This document shows, in pieces, positions 38,286-49,873 of a DNA stretch of 64,000 bases. Location of the stretch: NCBI RefSeq assembly GCF_051020975.1, contig NW_027478162.1, positions 23,436,001 through 23,500,000 of the forward strand, read 5' to 3'. Position 1 is the first letter of the stretch. Each line of letters begins with the position of its first letter. The position numbers were made by a program, and so were the translations under genes. The notes beneath the pieces are model-generated. The model searched no databases. It saw nothing but the letters and a program-made list of their open reading frames with translations, and was not told the origin of the DNA. This DNA is from Osmia lignaria lignaria. Its lineage: Eukaryota; Arthropoda; Insecta; Hymenoptera; Megachilidae.

Positions 38286-40539
38286 TTGCAGATTTATCTC
38301 AAGGGAAGGGTCCTGACGGACATATTTCGAGATATTTCTTCTTCTTGTTGTTCTTCTTCTGCACAGCTAAGCTGGAAGTGGCATTTGCAGCTCGCAATAG
38401 TGCAGAGTTATCTCAAAGAAAGGGGCCACGGTGTTTCTGTACCTCTATTATGTTGGTGCGGCTTCGGAACTTTTAAATATCTTGATATATCTCGAGAACT
38501 ACGCATCTGATCAAAAAATATCATAGAACATAAAAAGTGGGAAACTTAATTCTCTACAAAAAAGGTCTCTTAAGATTTTGCCATAGCTCGCTTCGTTTCC
38601 GAGATATTTGCAGATTTATCTCAAGGGAAGGGGCCTGACGGACATATTTCGAGATATTTCTTCTTCTTGTTGTTCTTCTTCTGCACAGCTAAGCTGGAAG
38701 TGGCATTTGCAGCTCGCAATAGTGCAGAGTTACCTCAAAGAAAGGGGCCACGGTGTTTCTGTATCTCTATTATGTTCGTGCCGCTTCGGAACTTTTAAAT
38801 ATCTGGATATATCTCGAGAACTACGCATCTGATCAAAAAATATCATACAACATAAAAAGTAGGAAACTTAATTCTCTACAAAGAAGGTCTCTTAACATTT
38901 TGCCATAGCTCGCTTCGTTTCCGAGATATTTGCAGATTTATCTCAAGGGAAGGGGCCTGACGGACATATTTCGAGATATTTCTTCTTCTTGTTGTTCTTC
39001 TTCTGCACAGCTAAGCTGGAAGTGGCATTTGCAGCTCGCAATAGTGCAGAGTTACCTCAAAGAAAGGGGCCACGGTGTTTCTGTATCACTATTATGTTGG
39101 TGCCGCTTCGGAACTTTTAAATATCTGGATATATCTCGAGAACTACGCATCTGATCAAAAAATATCATACAACATAAAAAGTAGGAAACTTAATCCTCTA
39201 CAAAGAAGGTCTCTTAACATTTTGCCATAGCTCGCTTCGTTTCCGAGATATTTGCAGATTTATCTCAAGGGAAGGGGCCTGACGGACATATTTCGAGATA
39301 TTTCTTCTTCTTGTTCTTCTTCTTCTGCACAGCTAAGCTGGAAGTGGCATTTGCAGCTCGCAGTAGTGCAGAGTTATCTCAAAGAAAGGGGCCACAGTGT
39401 TTCTGTATCTCTATTATGTTGGTGCGGCTTTGGAACTTTTAAATATCTTGATATATCTCGAGAACTACGCATCTGATCAAATAATATCATAAAACATAAA
39501 AAGTAGGAAACTTAATTCTCTACAAATAAGGTCTCTTAGCATTTTGCCATAGCTCGCTTCGTTTCCGAGATATTTGCAGATTTATCTCAAGGGAAGGGTC
39601 CTGACGGACATATTTCGAGATATTTCTTCTTCTTGTTGTTCTTCTTATGCACAGCTAAACTGGATGTGGCATTTCCAGCTTGCAATAGTGCAGAGTTATC
39701 CCGAAGAAAGGGGCCACGCTATTTCTGTATCTCTATTATGTTGGTGCGGCTTCGGAACTTTTAAATATCTCGATATATCTCGAAAACTACGCTTCTGATC
39801 AAAAAATATCATAGAACATAAATTGTAGGAAACATAATTCTCTACAAAAAAGGTCTCTTAACATTTTGCCATAGCTCGCTTCGTTTCCGAGATATTTGCA
39901 GATTTATCTCAAGGGAAGGGGACTGACGGACATATTTCGAGATATTTCTTCTTCTTGTTGTTTTTCTTCTGCACAGCTAAGCTGGAAGTGGCATTTGCAG
40001 CTCGCAGTAGTGCAGAGTTATCTCAAAGAAAGGGGCCACGGTGTTTCTGTATCTCTATTATGTTGGTGCGGCTTCGGAACTTTTAAATATCTTGATATAT
40101 CTCGAGAACTACGCATCTGATCGAAGAATATCATAGAACATAAATTGTAGGAATCATAATTCTCTACAAAAAAGGTCTCTTAACGTTTTGCCATAGCTCG
40201 CTTCGTTTCCGAGATATTTGCAGATTTATCTCAAGGGAAGGGTCCTGACGGACATATTTCGGGATATTTCTTCTTCTTGTTGTTCTTCTTCTGCACAGCT
40301 AAACTGGAAGTGGCATTTCCAGCTCGCAATAGTGCAGAGTTATCTCAAAGAAAGGGGCCACGGTGTTTCTGTATCTCTATTATGTTGGTGCGGCTTCGGA
40401 GCTTTTAAATATCTTGATATATCTCGAGAACTACGCATCTGATCAAAAAATATCATAGAACATAAAAAGTAGGAAACTTAATTCTCTACAAAAAAGGTCT
40501 CTTAACATTTTGCCATAGCTCGCTTCGTTTCCGAGGTAT
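38286..40539 (+). repeat. Seven mixed satellite units
   Basis: The units at 38608 and 38930 copy 35710 and 36032 at offset 2,898 bp. 39252 has CGCAGTAGTGC and CCACAGTG and reads GCTTTGGAAC. 39574 has CTTCTTATGCAC, CTGGATGTGGC and CCACGCTATTTC. 39896 has TTGTTTTTCTTC. 40218 has TTTCGGGATATTTC and CTTCGGAGCTTT. GATCGAAGAATATC with AGGAATCATAAT, in the tail of the unit at 39896, is shared with the tail of the unit at 33778. Confidence 0.8.
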
Positions 40540-41183
40540 TTGCAGATTTATCTCGAGGGAAGGGGCCTGACGGACATATTTCGAAATATTTCTTCTTCTT
40601 GTTGTTCTTCTTCTGCACAGCTAAGCTGGAAGCGGCATTTGCGGCTCGCACTAGTGCAGAGTTATCTCAAAGAAAGGGGCCACGGTGTTTCTGTATCTCT
40701 ATTATGTTGGTGCGGCTTCGGAACTTTTAAATATCTCGTTATATCTCGAAAACTACGCTTCTGATCAAAAAATATCATAGAACATAAATTGTAGGAAACA
40801 TAATTCTCTACAAGAAAGGTCTCTTAACGTTTTGCCATAGCTCGCTTCGTTTCCGAGATATTTGCAGATTTATCTCAAGGGAAGGGTCCTGACGGACATA
40901 TTTCGGGATATTTCTTCTTCTTGTTGTTCTTCTTCTGCACAGCTAAGCTGGAAGTGGCATTTGCAGCTCGCAGTAGTGCAGAGTTATCTCAAAGAAAGGG
41001 GCCACAGTGTTTCTGTATCTCTATTATGTTGGTGCGGCTTCGGAACTTTTAAATATCTTGATATATCTCGAGAACTACGCATCTGATCAAATAATATCAT
41101 AGAACATAAAAAGTAGGAAACTTAATTCTCTACAAATAAGGTCGCTTAACATTTTGCCATAGCTCGCGTCGTTTCCGAGATAT
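40540..41183 (+). repeat. Copy of the 37964 unit plus following unit
   Basis: The unit at 40540 is the partner of 37964, with the same five linked changes. Its tail has CTACAAGAAAGG where the partner has CTACAAAAAAGG. The following unit (40862) has GGGTCCTGACGG and TTTCGGGATATTTC joined to CGCAGTAGTGC and CCACAGTG, a combination of two types found separately at 40218 and 42150. Confidence 0.83.
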
Positions 41184-43437
41184 TTGCAGATTTATCCCAA
41201 GGGAAGGGGCCTGACGGACATATTTCGAGATATTTCTTCTTCTTGTTGTTCTTCTTCTGCACAGCTCAGCTGGAAGTGGCATTTGCAGCTCGCAATAGTG
41301 CAGAGTTATCTCAAATAAAGGGGCCACGGTGTTTCTGTATCTCTATTATGTTGGTGCGGTTTCGGAACTTTTAAATATCTTGATATATCTCGAGAACTAC
41401 GCATCTGATCAAATCATATCATAGAACATAAAAAGTAGGAAACTTAATTCTCTACAAATAAGGTCTCTTAACATTTTGCCATAGCTCGCTTCGTTTCCGA
41501 GATATTTGCAGATTTATCTCAAGGGAAGGGTCCTGACGGACATATTTCGAGATATTTCTTCTTCTTGTTGTTCTTCTTATGCACAGCTAAACTGGAAGTG
41601 GCATTTCCAGCTCGCAATAGTGCAGAGTTATCCCGAAGAAAGGGGCCACGGTGTTTCTGTATCTCTATTATGTTGGTGCGGCTTCGGACCTTTTAAATAT
41701 CTCGATATATCTCGAAAACTACGCTTCTGATCAAAAAATATCATAGAACATAAATTGTAGGAAATATAATTCTCTACAAAAAAGGTCTCTTAACATTTTG
41801 CCATAGCTCGCTTCGTTTCCGAGATATTTGCAGATTTATCTCAAGGGGAGGGTCCTGACGGACATATTTCGGGATATTTCTTCTTCTTGTTGTTCTTCTT
41901 CTGCACAGCTAAACTGGAAGTGGCATTTCCAGCTCGCAATAGTGCAGAGTTATCTCAAAGAAAGGGGCCACGGTGTTTCTGTATCTCTATTATGTTGGTG
42001 CGGCTTCGGAACTTTTAAATATCTTGATATATCTCGAGAACTACGCATCTGATCGAAAAATATCATAGAACATAAAAAGTAGGAAACTTAATTCTCTACA
42101 AATAAGGTCTCTTAGCATTTTGCCATAGCTCGCTTCGTTTCCGAGATATTTGCAGATTTATCTCAAGGGAAGGGGACTGACGGACATATTTCGAGATATT
42201 TCTTCTTCTTGTTGTTCTCCTTCTGCACAGCTAAGCTGGAAGTGGCATTTGCAGCTCGCAGTAGTGCAGAGTTATCTCAAAGAAAGGGGCCACAGTGTTT
42301 CTGTATCTCTATTATGTTGGTGCGGCTTCGGAACTTTTAAATATCTTGATATATCTCGAGAACTACGCATCTGATCAAATAATATCATAGAACATAAAAA
42401 GTAGGAAACTTAATTCTCTACAAATAAGGTCGCTTAACATTTTGCCATAGCTCGCTTCGTTTCCGAGATATTTGCAGATTTATCCCAAGGGAAGGGGCCT
42501 GACGGACATATTTCGAGATATTTCTTCTTCTTGTTGTTCTTCTTCTGCACAGCTAAGCTGGAAGTGGCATTTGCAGCTCGCAATAGTGCAGAGTTATCTC
42601 AAAGAAAGGGGCCACGGTGTTTCTGTATCTCTATTATGTTGGTGCGGCTTCGGACCTTTTAAATATCTCGATATATCTCGAAAACTACGCTTCTGATCAA
42701 AAAATATCATAGAACATAAATTGTAGGAAACATAATTCTCTACAAAAAAGGTCTCTTAACATTTTGCCATAGCTCGCTTCGTTTCCGAGATATTTGCAGA
42801 TTTATCTCAAGGGGAGGGTCCTGACGGACATATTTCGAGATATTTCTTCTTCTTGTTGTTCTTCTTCTGCACAGCTAAGCTGGAAGTGGCATTTGCAGCT
42901 CGCAATAGTGCAGAGTTATCTCAAAGAAAGGGGCCACGGTGTTTCTGTATCTCTATTATGTTGGTGCGGCTTCGGACCTTTTAAATATCTCGATATATCT
43001 CGAAAACTACGCTTCTGATCAAAAAATATCATAGAACATAAATTGTAGGAAACATAATTCTCTACAAAAAAGGTCTCTTAACATTTTGCCATAGCTCGCT
43101 TCGTTTCCGAGATATTTGCAGATTTATCTCAAGGGGAGGGTCCTGACGGACATATTTCGGGATATTTCTTCTTCTTGTTGTTCTTCTTCTGCACAGCTAA
43201 ACTGGAAGTGGCATTTCCAGCTCGCAATAGTGCAGAGTTATCTCAAAGAAAGGGGCCACGATGTTTCTGTATCTCTACTATGTTGGTGCGGCTTCGGAAC
43301 TCTTAAATATCTTGATATATCTCGAGAACTACGCATCTGATCGAAAACTATCATAGAACATAAAAAGTAGGAAACTTAATTCTCTTCAAAAAAGGTCTCT
43401 TAACATTTTGCCATAGCTCGCTTCGTTTCCGAGATAT
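41184..43437 (+). repeat. Seven units beginning with the partner of 32812
   Basis: The unit at 41184 carries the four markers shared with 32812 and adds AGATTTATCCCAAGG. 41506 has CTTCTTATGCAC and the last ATCCCGAAG form in the window. 41828, 42794 and 43116 have CAAGGGGAGGGTCC, shared with 35066 and 45370. 42150 has TTGTTCTCCTTC. 43116 has GGCCACGATG, CTCTACTATG and GATCGAAAACTATC. Units at 42472 and 42794 have CTTCGGACCTTTT. Confidence 0.8.
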
Positions 43438-44725
43438 TTGCAGATTTATCTCAAGGGAAGGGGACTGACGGACATATTTCGAGATATTTCTTCTTCTTGT
43501 TGTCCTTCTTCTGCACAGCTAAGCTGGAAGTGGCATTTGCAGCTCGCAATAGTGCAGAGTTATCTCAAAGAAAGGGGCCACGGTGTTTCTGTATCTCTAT
43601 TATGTTGGTGCGGCTTCGGAACTTTTAAATATCTTGATATATCTCGAGAACTACGCATCTGATCAAATAATATCATAGAACATAAAAAGTAGGAAACTTA
43701 ATTCTCTACAAATAAGGTCGCTTAACATTTTGCCATAGCTCGCTTCGTTTCCGAGATATTTGCAGATTTATCCCAAGGGAAGGGGCCTGACGGACATATT
43801 TCGAGATATTTCTTCTTCTTGTTGTTCTTCTTCTGCACAGCTAAGCTGGAAGTGGCATTTGCAGCTCGCAATAGAGCAGAGTTATCTCAAAGAAAGGGGC
43901 CACGGTGTTTCTGTATCTCTATTATGTTGGTGCGGCTTCGGACCTTTTAAATATCTCGATATATCTCGAAAACTACGCTTCTGATCAAAAAATATCATAG
44001 AACATAAATTGTAGGAAACATAATTCTCTTCAAAAAAGGTCTCTTAACATTTTGCCATAGCTCGCTTCGTTTCCGAGATATTTGCAGATTTATCTCAAGG
44101 GAAGGGGACTGACGGACATATTTCGAGATATTTCTTCTTCTTGTTGTTCTTCTTCTGCACAGCTAAGCTGGAAGTGGCATTTCCAGCTTGCAATAGTGCA
44201 GAGTTATCTCAAAGAAAGGGGCCACGGTGTTTCTGTATCTCTATTATGTTGGTATGGCTTCGGAACTCTTAAATATCTTGATATATCTCGAGAACTACGC
44301 ATCTGATCGAAAAATATCATAGAACATAAAAAGTAGGAAGCTTAATTCTCTTGAAAAAAGGTCTCTTAACATTTTGCCATAGCTCGCTTCGTTTCCGAGA
44401 TATTTGCAGATTTATCTCAAGGGAAGGGGACTGACGGACATATTTCGAGATATTTCTTCTTCTTGTTGTTCTTCTTCTGCACAGCTAAGCTGGAAGTGGC
44501 ATTTGCAGCTCGCAATAGTGCAGAGTTATCTCAAAGAAAGGGGCCACGGTGTTTCTGTATCTCTATTATGTTGGTGCGGCTTCGGAACTCTTAAATATCT
44601 TGATATATCTCGAGAACTACGCATCTGATCGAAAACTATCATAGAACATAAAAAGTAGGAAACTTAATTCTCCTCAAAAAAGGTCTCTTAACATTTTGCC
44701 ATAGCTCGCTTCGTTTCCGAGATAT
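43438..44725 (+). repeat. Four-unit tandem duplication, copy 1 (1,288 bp)
   Basis: Units at 43438, 43760, 44082 and 44404. The first has TTGTTGTCCTTC and the second GCAATAGAGCAGAG; both recur at 44726 and 45048 at exactly 1,288 bp. The third has GTTGGTATGGCTTC, shared with 45370. No 321 bp unit is involved, so the offset is an exact multiple of 322. Confidence 0.87.
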
Positions 44726-46334
44726 TTGCAGATTTATCTCAAGGGAAGGGGACTGACGGACATATTTCGAGATATTTCTTCTTCTTGTTGTCCTTCTTCT
44801 GCACAGCTAAGCTGGAAGTGGCATTTGCAGCTCGCAATAGTGCAGAGTTATCTCAAAGAAAGGGGCCACGGTGTTTCTGTATCTCTATTATGTTGGTGCG
44901 GCTTCGGAACTTTTAAATATCTTGATATATCTCGAGAACTACGCATCTGATCAAATAATATCATAGAACATAAAAAGTAGGAAACTTAATTCTCTACAAA
45001 TAAGGTCGCTTAACATTTTGCCATAGCTCGCTTCGTTTCCGAGATATTTGCAGATTTATCCCAAGGGAAGGGGCCTGACGGACATATTTCGAGATATTTC
45101 TTCTTCTTGTTGTTCTTCTTCTGCACAGCTAAGCTGGAAGTGGCATTTGCAGCTCGCAATAGAGCAGAGTTATCTCAAAGAAAGGGGCCACGGTGTTTCT
45201 GTATCTCTATTATGTTGGTGCGGCTTCGGACCTTTTAAATATCTCGATATATCTCGAAAACTACGCTTCTGATCAAAAAATATCATAGAACATAAATTGT
45301 AGGAAACATAATTCTCTACAAAAAAGGTCTCTTAACATTTTGCCATTGCTCGCTTCGTTTCCGAGATATTTGCAGATTTATCTCAAGGGGAGGGTCCTGA
45401 CGGACATATTTCGGGATATTTCTTCTTCTTGTTGTTCTTCTTCTGCACAGCTAAACTGGAAGTGGCATTTCCAGCTCGCAATAGTGCAGAGTTATCTCAA
45501 AGAAAGGGGCCACGGTGTTTCTGTATCTCTATTATGTTGGTATGGCTTCGGAACTCTTAAATATCTTGATATATCTCGAGAACTACGCATCTGATCGAAA
45601 AATATCATAGAACATAAAAGGTAGGAAGCTTAATTCTCTTCAAAAAAGGTCTCTTAACATTTTGCCATAGCTCGCTTCGTTTCCGAGATATTTGCAGATT
45701 TATCTCAAGGGAAGGGGACTGACGGACATATTTCGAGATATTTCTTCTTCTTGTTGTTCTTCTTCTGCACAGCTAAGCTGGAAGTGGCATTTGCAGCTCG
45801 CAATAGCGCAGAGTTATCTCAAAGAAAGGGGCCACGGTGTTTCTGTATCTCTATTATGTTGGTATGGCTTCGGAACTCTTAAATATCTTGATATATCTCG
45901 AGAACTACGCATCTGATCGAAAAATATCATAGAACATAAAAAGTAGGAAGCTTAATTCTCTTCAAAAAAGGTCTCTTAACATTTTGCCATAGCTCGCTTC
46001 GTTTCCGAGATATTTGCAGATTTATCTCAAGGGAAGGGGACTGACGGACATATTTCGAGATATTTCTTCTTCTTGTTGTTCTTCTTCTGCACAGCTAAGC
46101 TGGAAGTGGCATTTGCAGCTCGCAATAGTGCAGAGTTATCTCAAAGAAAGGGGCCACGGTGTTTCTGTATCTCTATTATGTTGGTGCTGCTTCGGAACTT
46201 TTAAATATCTTGATATATCTCGAGAACTACGCATCTGATCAAAAAATATCATAGAACATAAAAAGTAGGAAACTTAATTCTCTACAAAAAAGGTCTCTTA
46301 ACATTTTGCCATAGCTCGCTTCGTTCCGAGATAT
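44726..46334 (+). repeat. Four-unit tandem duplication, copy 2, plus one unit
   Basis: Units at 44726, 45048, 45370 and 45692 repeat 43438-44725. The unit at 45370 is preceded by GCCATTGCTCGC and begins like 43116 (CAAGGGGAGGGTCC), but ends with GTTGGTATGGC. 45692 has GCAATAGCGC. The extra unit at 46014 has GTTGGTGCTGC. In its last bases the form CGCTTCGTTCCGAG appears, one T short, for the first time in the window. Confidence 0.84.
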
Positions 46335-47942
46335 TTGCAGATTCAGCTCAAAGGAACGGGCCTGACGGACATATTTCGAGATATTTCTTCTTCTTGTTGT
46401 TCTTCTTCTGCACAGCTAAGCTGGAAGTGGCATTTGCGGCTCGCACTAGTGCAGAGTTATCTCAAAGAAAGGGGCCACGGTGTTTCTGTATCTCTATTAT
46501 GTTGGTGCGGCTTCGGAACTTTTAAATATCTCGATATATCTCGAGAACTACGCATCTGATCAAAAAATATCATACAACATAAAAAGTAGGAAACTTAATT
46601 CTCTACAAAAAAGGTCTCTTAACATTTTGCCATAGCTCGCTTCATTTCCGAGATATTTGCAGATTTATCTCAAGGGAAGGGGCCTAACGGACATATTTCG
46701 AGATATTTCTTCTTCTTGTTGTTCTTCTTCTGCACAGCTAAGCTCGAAGTGGCATTTGCAGCTCGCAATAGTGCAGAGTTATCTCAAAGAAAGGGGCCAC
46801 GGTGTTTCTGTATCTCTATTATGTTGGTGCGGCTTCGGAACTTTTAAATATCTTGATATATCTCGAGAACTACGCATCTGATCAAAAAATATCATAGAAC
46901 ATAAAAAGTAGGAAACTTAGTTCTCTACAAAAAAGGTCTCTTAACATTTTGCCATAGCTCGCTTCGTTCCGAGATATTTGCAGATTCAGCTCAAAGGAAC
47001 GGGCCTGACGGACATATTTCGAGATATTTCTTCTTCTTGTTGTTCTTCTTCTGCACAGCTAAGCTGGAAGTGGCATTTACAGCTCGCAATAGTGCAGAGT
47101 TATCTCATAGAAAGGGGCCACGGTGTTTCTGTATCTCTATTATGTTGGTGCGGCTTCGGAACTTTTAAATATCTCGATATATCTCGAGAACTACGCATCT
47201 GATCAAAAAATATCATAGAACATAAAAAGTAGGAAACTTAATTCTCTACAAATAAAGTCTCTTAACATTTTGCCATAGCTCGCTTCGTTTCCGAGATATT
47301 TGCAGATATATCTCAAGGGAAGGGGCCTGACGGGCATATTTCGAGATATTTCTTCTTCTTGTTGTTCTTCTTCTGCACAGCTAAGCTGGAAGTGGCATTT
47401 GCGGCTCGCACTAGTGCAGAGTTATCTCAAAGAAAGGGGCCACGGTGTTTCTGTATCTCTATTATGTTGGTGCGGCTTCGGAACTTTTAAATATCTCGAT
47501 ATATCTCGAGAACTACGCATCTGATCAAAAAATATCATACAACATAAAAAGTAGGAAACTTAATTCTCTACAAAAAAGGTCTCTTAACATTTTGCCATAG
47601 CTCGCTTCGTTCCGAGATATTTGCAGATTCAGCTCAAAGGAACGGGCCTGACGGACATATTTCGAGATATTTCTTCTTCTTGTTGTTCTTCTTCTGCACA
47701 GCTAAGCTGGAAGTGGCATTTGCGGCTCGCACTAGTGCAGAGTTATCTCAAAGAAAGGGGCCACGGTGTTTCTGTATCTCTATTATGTTGGTGCGGCTTC
47801 GGAACTTTTAAATATCTCGATATATCTCGAAAACTACGCTTCTGATCAAAAAATATCATAGAACATAAATTGTAGGAAACATAATTCTCTACAAAAAAGG
47901 TCTCTTAACATTTTGCCATAGCTCGCTTCGTTTCCGAGATAT
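46335..47942 (+). repeat. Entry into the right-hand domain (five units)
   Basis: Units at 46335, 46978 and 47621 start with AGATTCAGCTCAAAGG and AACGGGCC and are preceded by the 1-base-short CGTTCCGAG. The unit at 46657 is preceded by CTTCATTTCC and contains CCTAACGG and AAGCTCGAAG, as do units at 60815, 62425 and 63069. ATCTCATAGAAAGG, common in the rest of the window, is first seen at about 47103, and CAAATAAAGTC first appears at about 47249. Confidence 0.86.
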
Positions 47943-49873
47943 TTGCAGATATATCTCAAGGGAAGGGGCCTGACGGACATATTTCGAGATATTTCTTCTT
48001 CTTGTTGTTCTTCTTCTGCACAGCGAAGCTGGAAGTGGCATTTACAGCTCGCAATAGTGCAGAGTTATCTCATAGAAAGGGGCCACGGTGTTTTGTATCT
48101 CTATTATGTTGGTGCGGCTTCGGAACTTTTAAATATCTCGATATATCTCGAGAACTACGCATCTGATCAAAAAATATCATAGAACATAAAAAGTAGGAAA
48201 CTTAATTCTCTACAAATAAAGTCTCTTAACATTTTGCCATAGCTCACTTCGTTTCCGAGATATTTGCAGATTTATCTCAAGGGAAGGGGCCTGACGGACA
48301 TATTTCGAGATATTTCTTCTTCTTGTTGTTCTTCTTCTGCACAGCTAAGCTGGAAGTGGCATTTACAGCTCGCAATAGTGCAGAGTTATCTCATAGAAAG
48401 GGGCCACGGTGTTTCTGTATCTCTATTATGTTGGTGCGGCTTCGGAACTTTTAAATATCTCGATGTATCTCGAGAACTACACATCTGATCAAACAATATC
48501 ATAGAACATAAAAAGTAGGAAACATAATTCTCTACAAATAAAGTCTCTTAACATTTTGCCATAGCTCGCTTCGTTTCCGAGATATTTGCAGATATATCTC
48601 AAGGGAAGGGGCCTGACGGACATATTTCGAGATATTTCTTCTTCTTGTTGTTCTTCTTCTGCACAGCTAAGCTGGAAGTGGCATTTGCGGCTCGCACTAG
48701 TGCAGAGTTATCTCATAGAAAGGGGCCACGGTGTTTCTGTATCTCTATTATGTTGGTGCGGCTTCGGAACTTTTAAATATCTCGATATATCTCGAGAACT
48801 ACGCATCTGCTCAAAAAATATCATAGAACATAAATTGTAGGAAACATAATTCTCTACAAAAAAGGTCTCTTAACATTTTGCCATAGCTCGCTTCGTTTCC
48901 GAGATATTTGCAGATATATCTCAAGGGAAGGGGCCTGACGGACATACTTCGAGATATTTCTTCTTCTTGTTGTTCTTCTTCTGCACAGCTAAGCTGGAAG
49001 TGGCATTTACAGCTCGCAATAGTGCAGAGTTATCTCATAGAAAGGGGCCACGGTGTTTCTGTATCTCTATTATGTTGGTGCGGCTTCGGAACTTTTAAAT
49101 ATCTCGATATATCTCGGGAACTACGCATCTGATCAAAAAATATCATAGTACATAAAAAGTAGGAAACTTAATTCTCTACAAATAAAGTCTCTTAACATTT
49201 TGCCATAGCTCGCTTCGTTTCCGAGATATTTGCAGATATATCTCAAGGGAAGGGGCCTGACGGACATATTTCGAGATATTTCTTCTTCTTGTTGTTCTTC
49301 TTCTGCACAGCTAAGCTGGAAGTGGCATTTGCGGCTCGCACTAGTGCAGAGTTATCTCAAAGAAAGGGGCCACGGTGTTTCTGTATCTCTATTATGTTGG
49401 TGCGGCTTCGGAACTTTTAAATATCTCGATATATCTCGAAAACTACGCTTCTGATCAAAAAATATCATAGTACATAAAAAGTAGGAAACTTAATTCTCTA
49501 CAAATAAAGTCTCTTAACATTTTGCCATAGCTCGCTTCGTTTCCGAGATATTTGCAGATATATCTCAAGGGAAGGGGCCTGACGGACATATTTCGAGATA
49601 TTTCTTCTTCTTGTTGTTCTTCTTCTGCACAGCTAAGCTGGAAGTGGCATTTGCGGCTCGCACTAGTGCAGAGTTATCTCAAAGAAAGGGGCCACGGTGT
49701 TTCTGTATCTCTATTATGTTGGTGCGGCTTCGGAACTTTTAAATATCTCGATATATCTCGAAAACTACGCTTCTGATCAAAAAATATCATAGAACATAAA
49801 TTGTAGGAAACATAATTCTCTACAAAAAAGGTCTCTTAACATTTTGCCATAGCTCGCTTCGTTTCCGAGATAT
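47943..49873 (+). repeat. Higher-order repeat copy 1: A-B-C-D-E-E (1,931 bp)
   Basis: Unit types, defined by linked markers: A has CAGCGAAGCTGG and the 1-base loss GTGTTTTGTATC; B has CTCGATGTATC and CTACACATC; C has GCGGCTCGCAC, CTCATAG and ATCTGCTCAAA; D has GACATACTTCG; E has GCGGCTCGCAC, CTCAAAG and CGAAAACTACGCTTC. Units start at 47943 (A), 48264 (B), 48586 (C), 48908 (D), 49230 (E) and 49552 (E). A-B-C-D-E recurs at 55986-57594, 8,043 bp to the right. Confidence 0.88.
49266..49434. repeat. Intra-unit inverted repeat, 16 bp arms (example)
   Basis: The left arm at 49266-49281 reads ATATTTCGAGATATTT and the right arm at 49419-49434 reads AAATATCTCGATATAT. The reverse complement of the right arm matches the left arm at 15 of 16 positions. 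The arms are separated by 137 bases. The same arrangement is present in all units; those with CTTGAT instead of CTCGAT in the right arm have one extra mismatch. A third, shorter copy of CGAGATATTT lies at the unit end, just before and overlapping the anchor. The arrangement could allow a stem in single-stranded DNA or in a transcript, or could be a remnant of shorter ancestral repeats. Confidence 0.7.
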
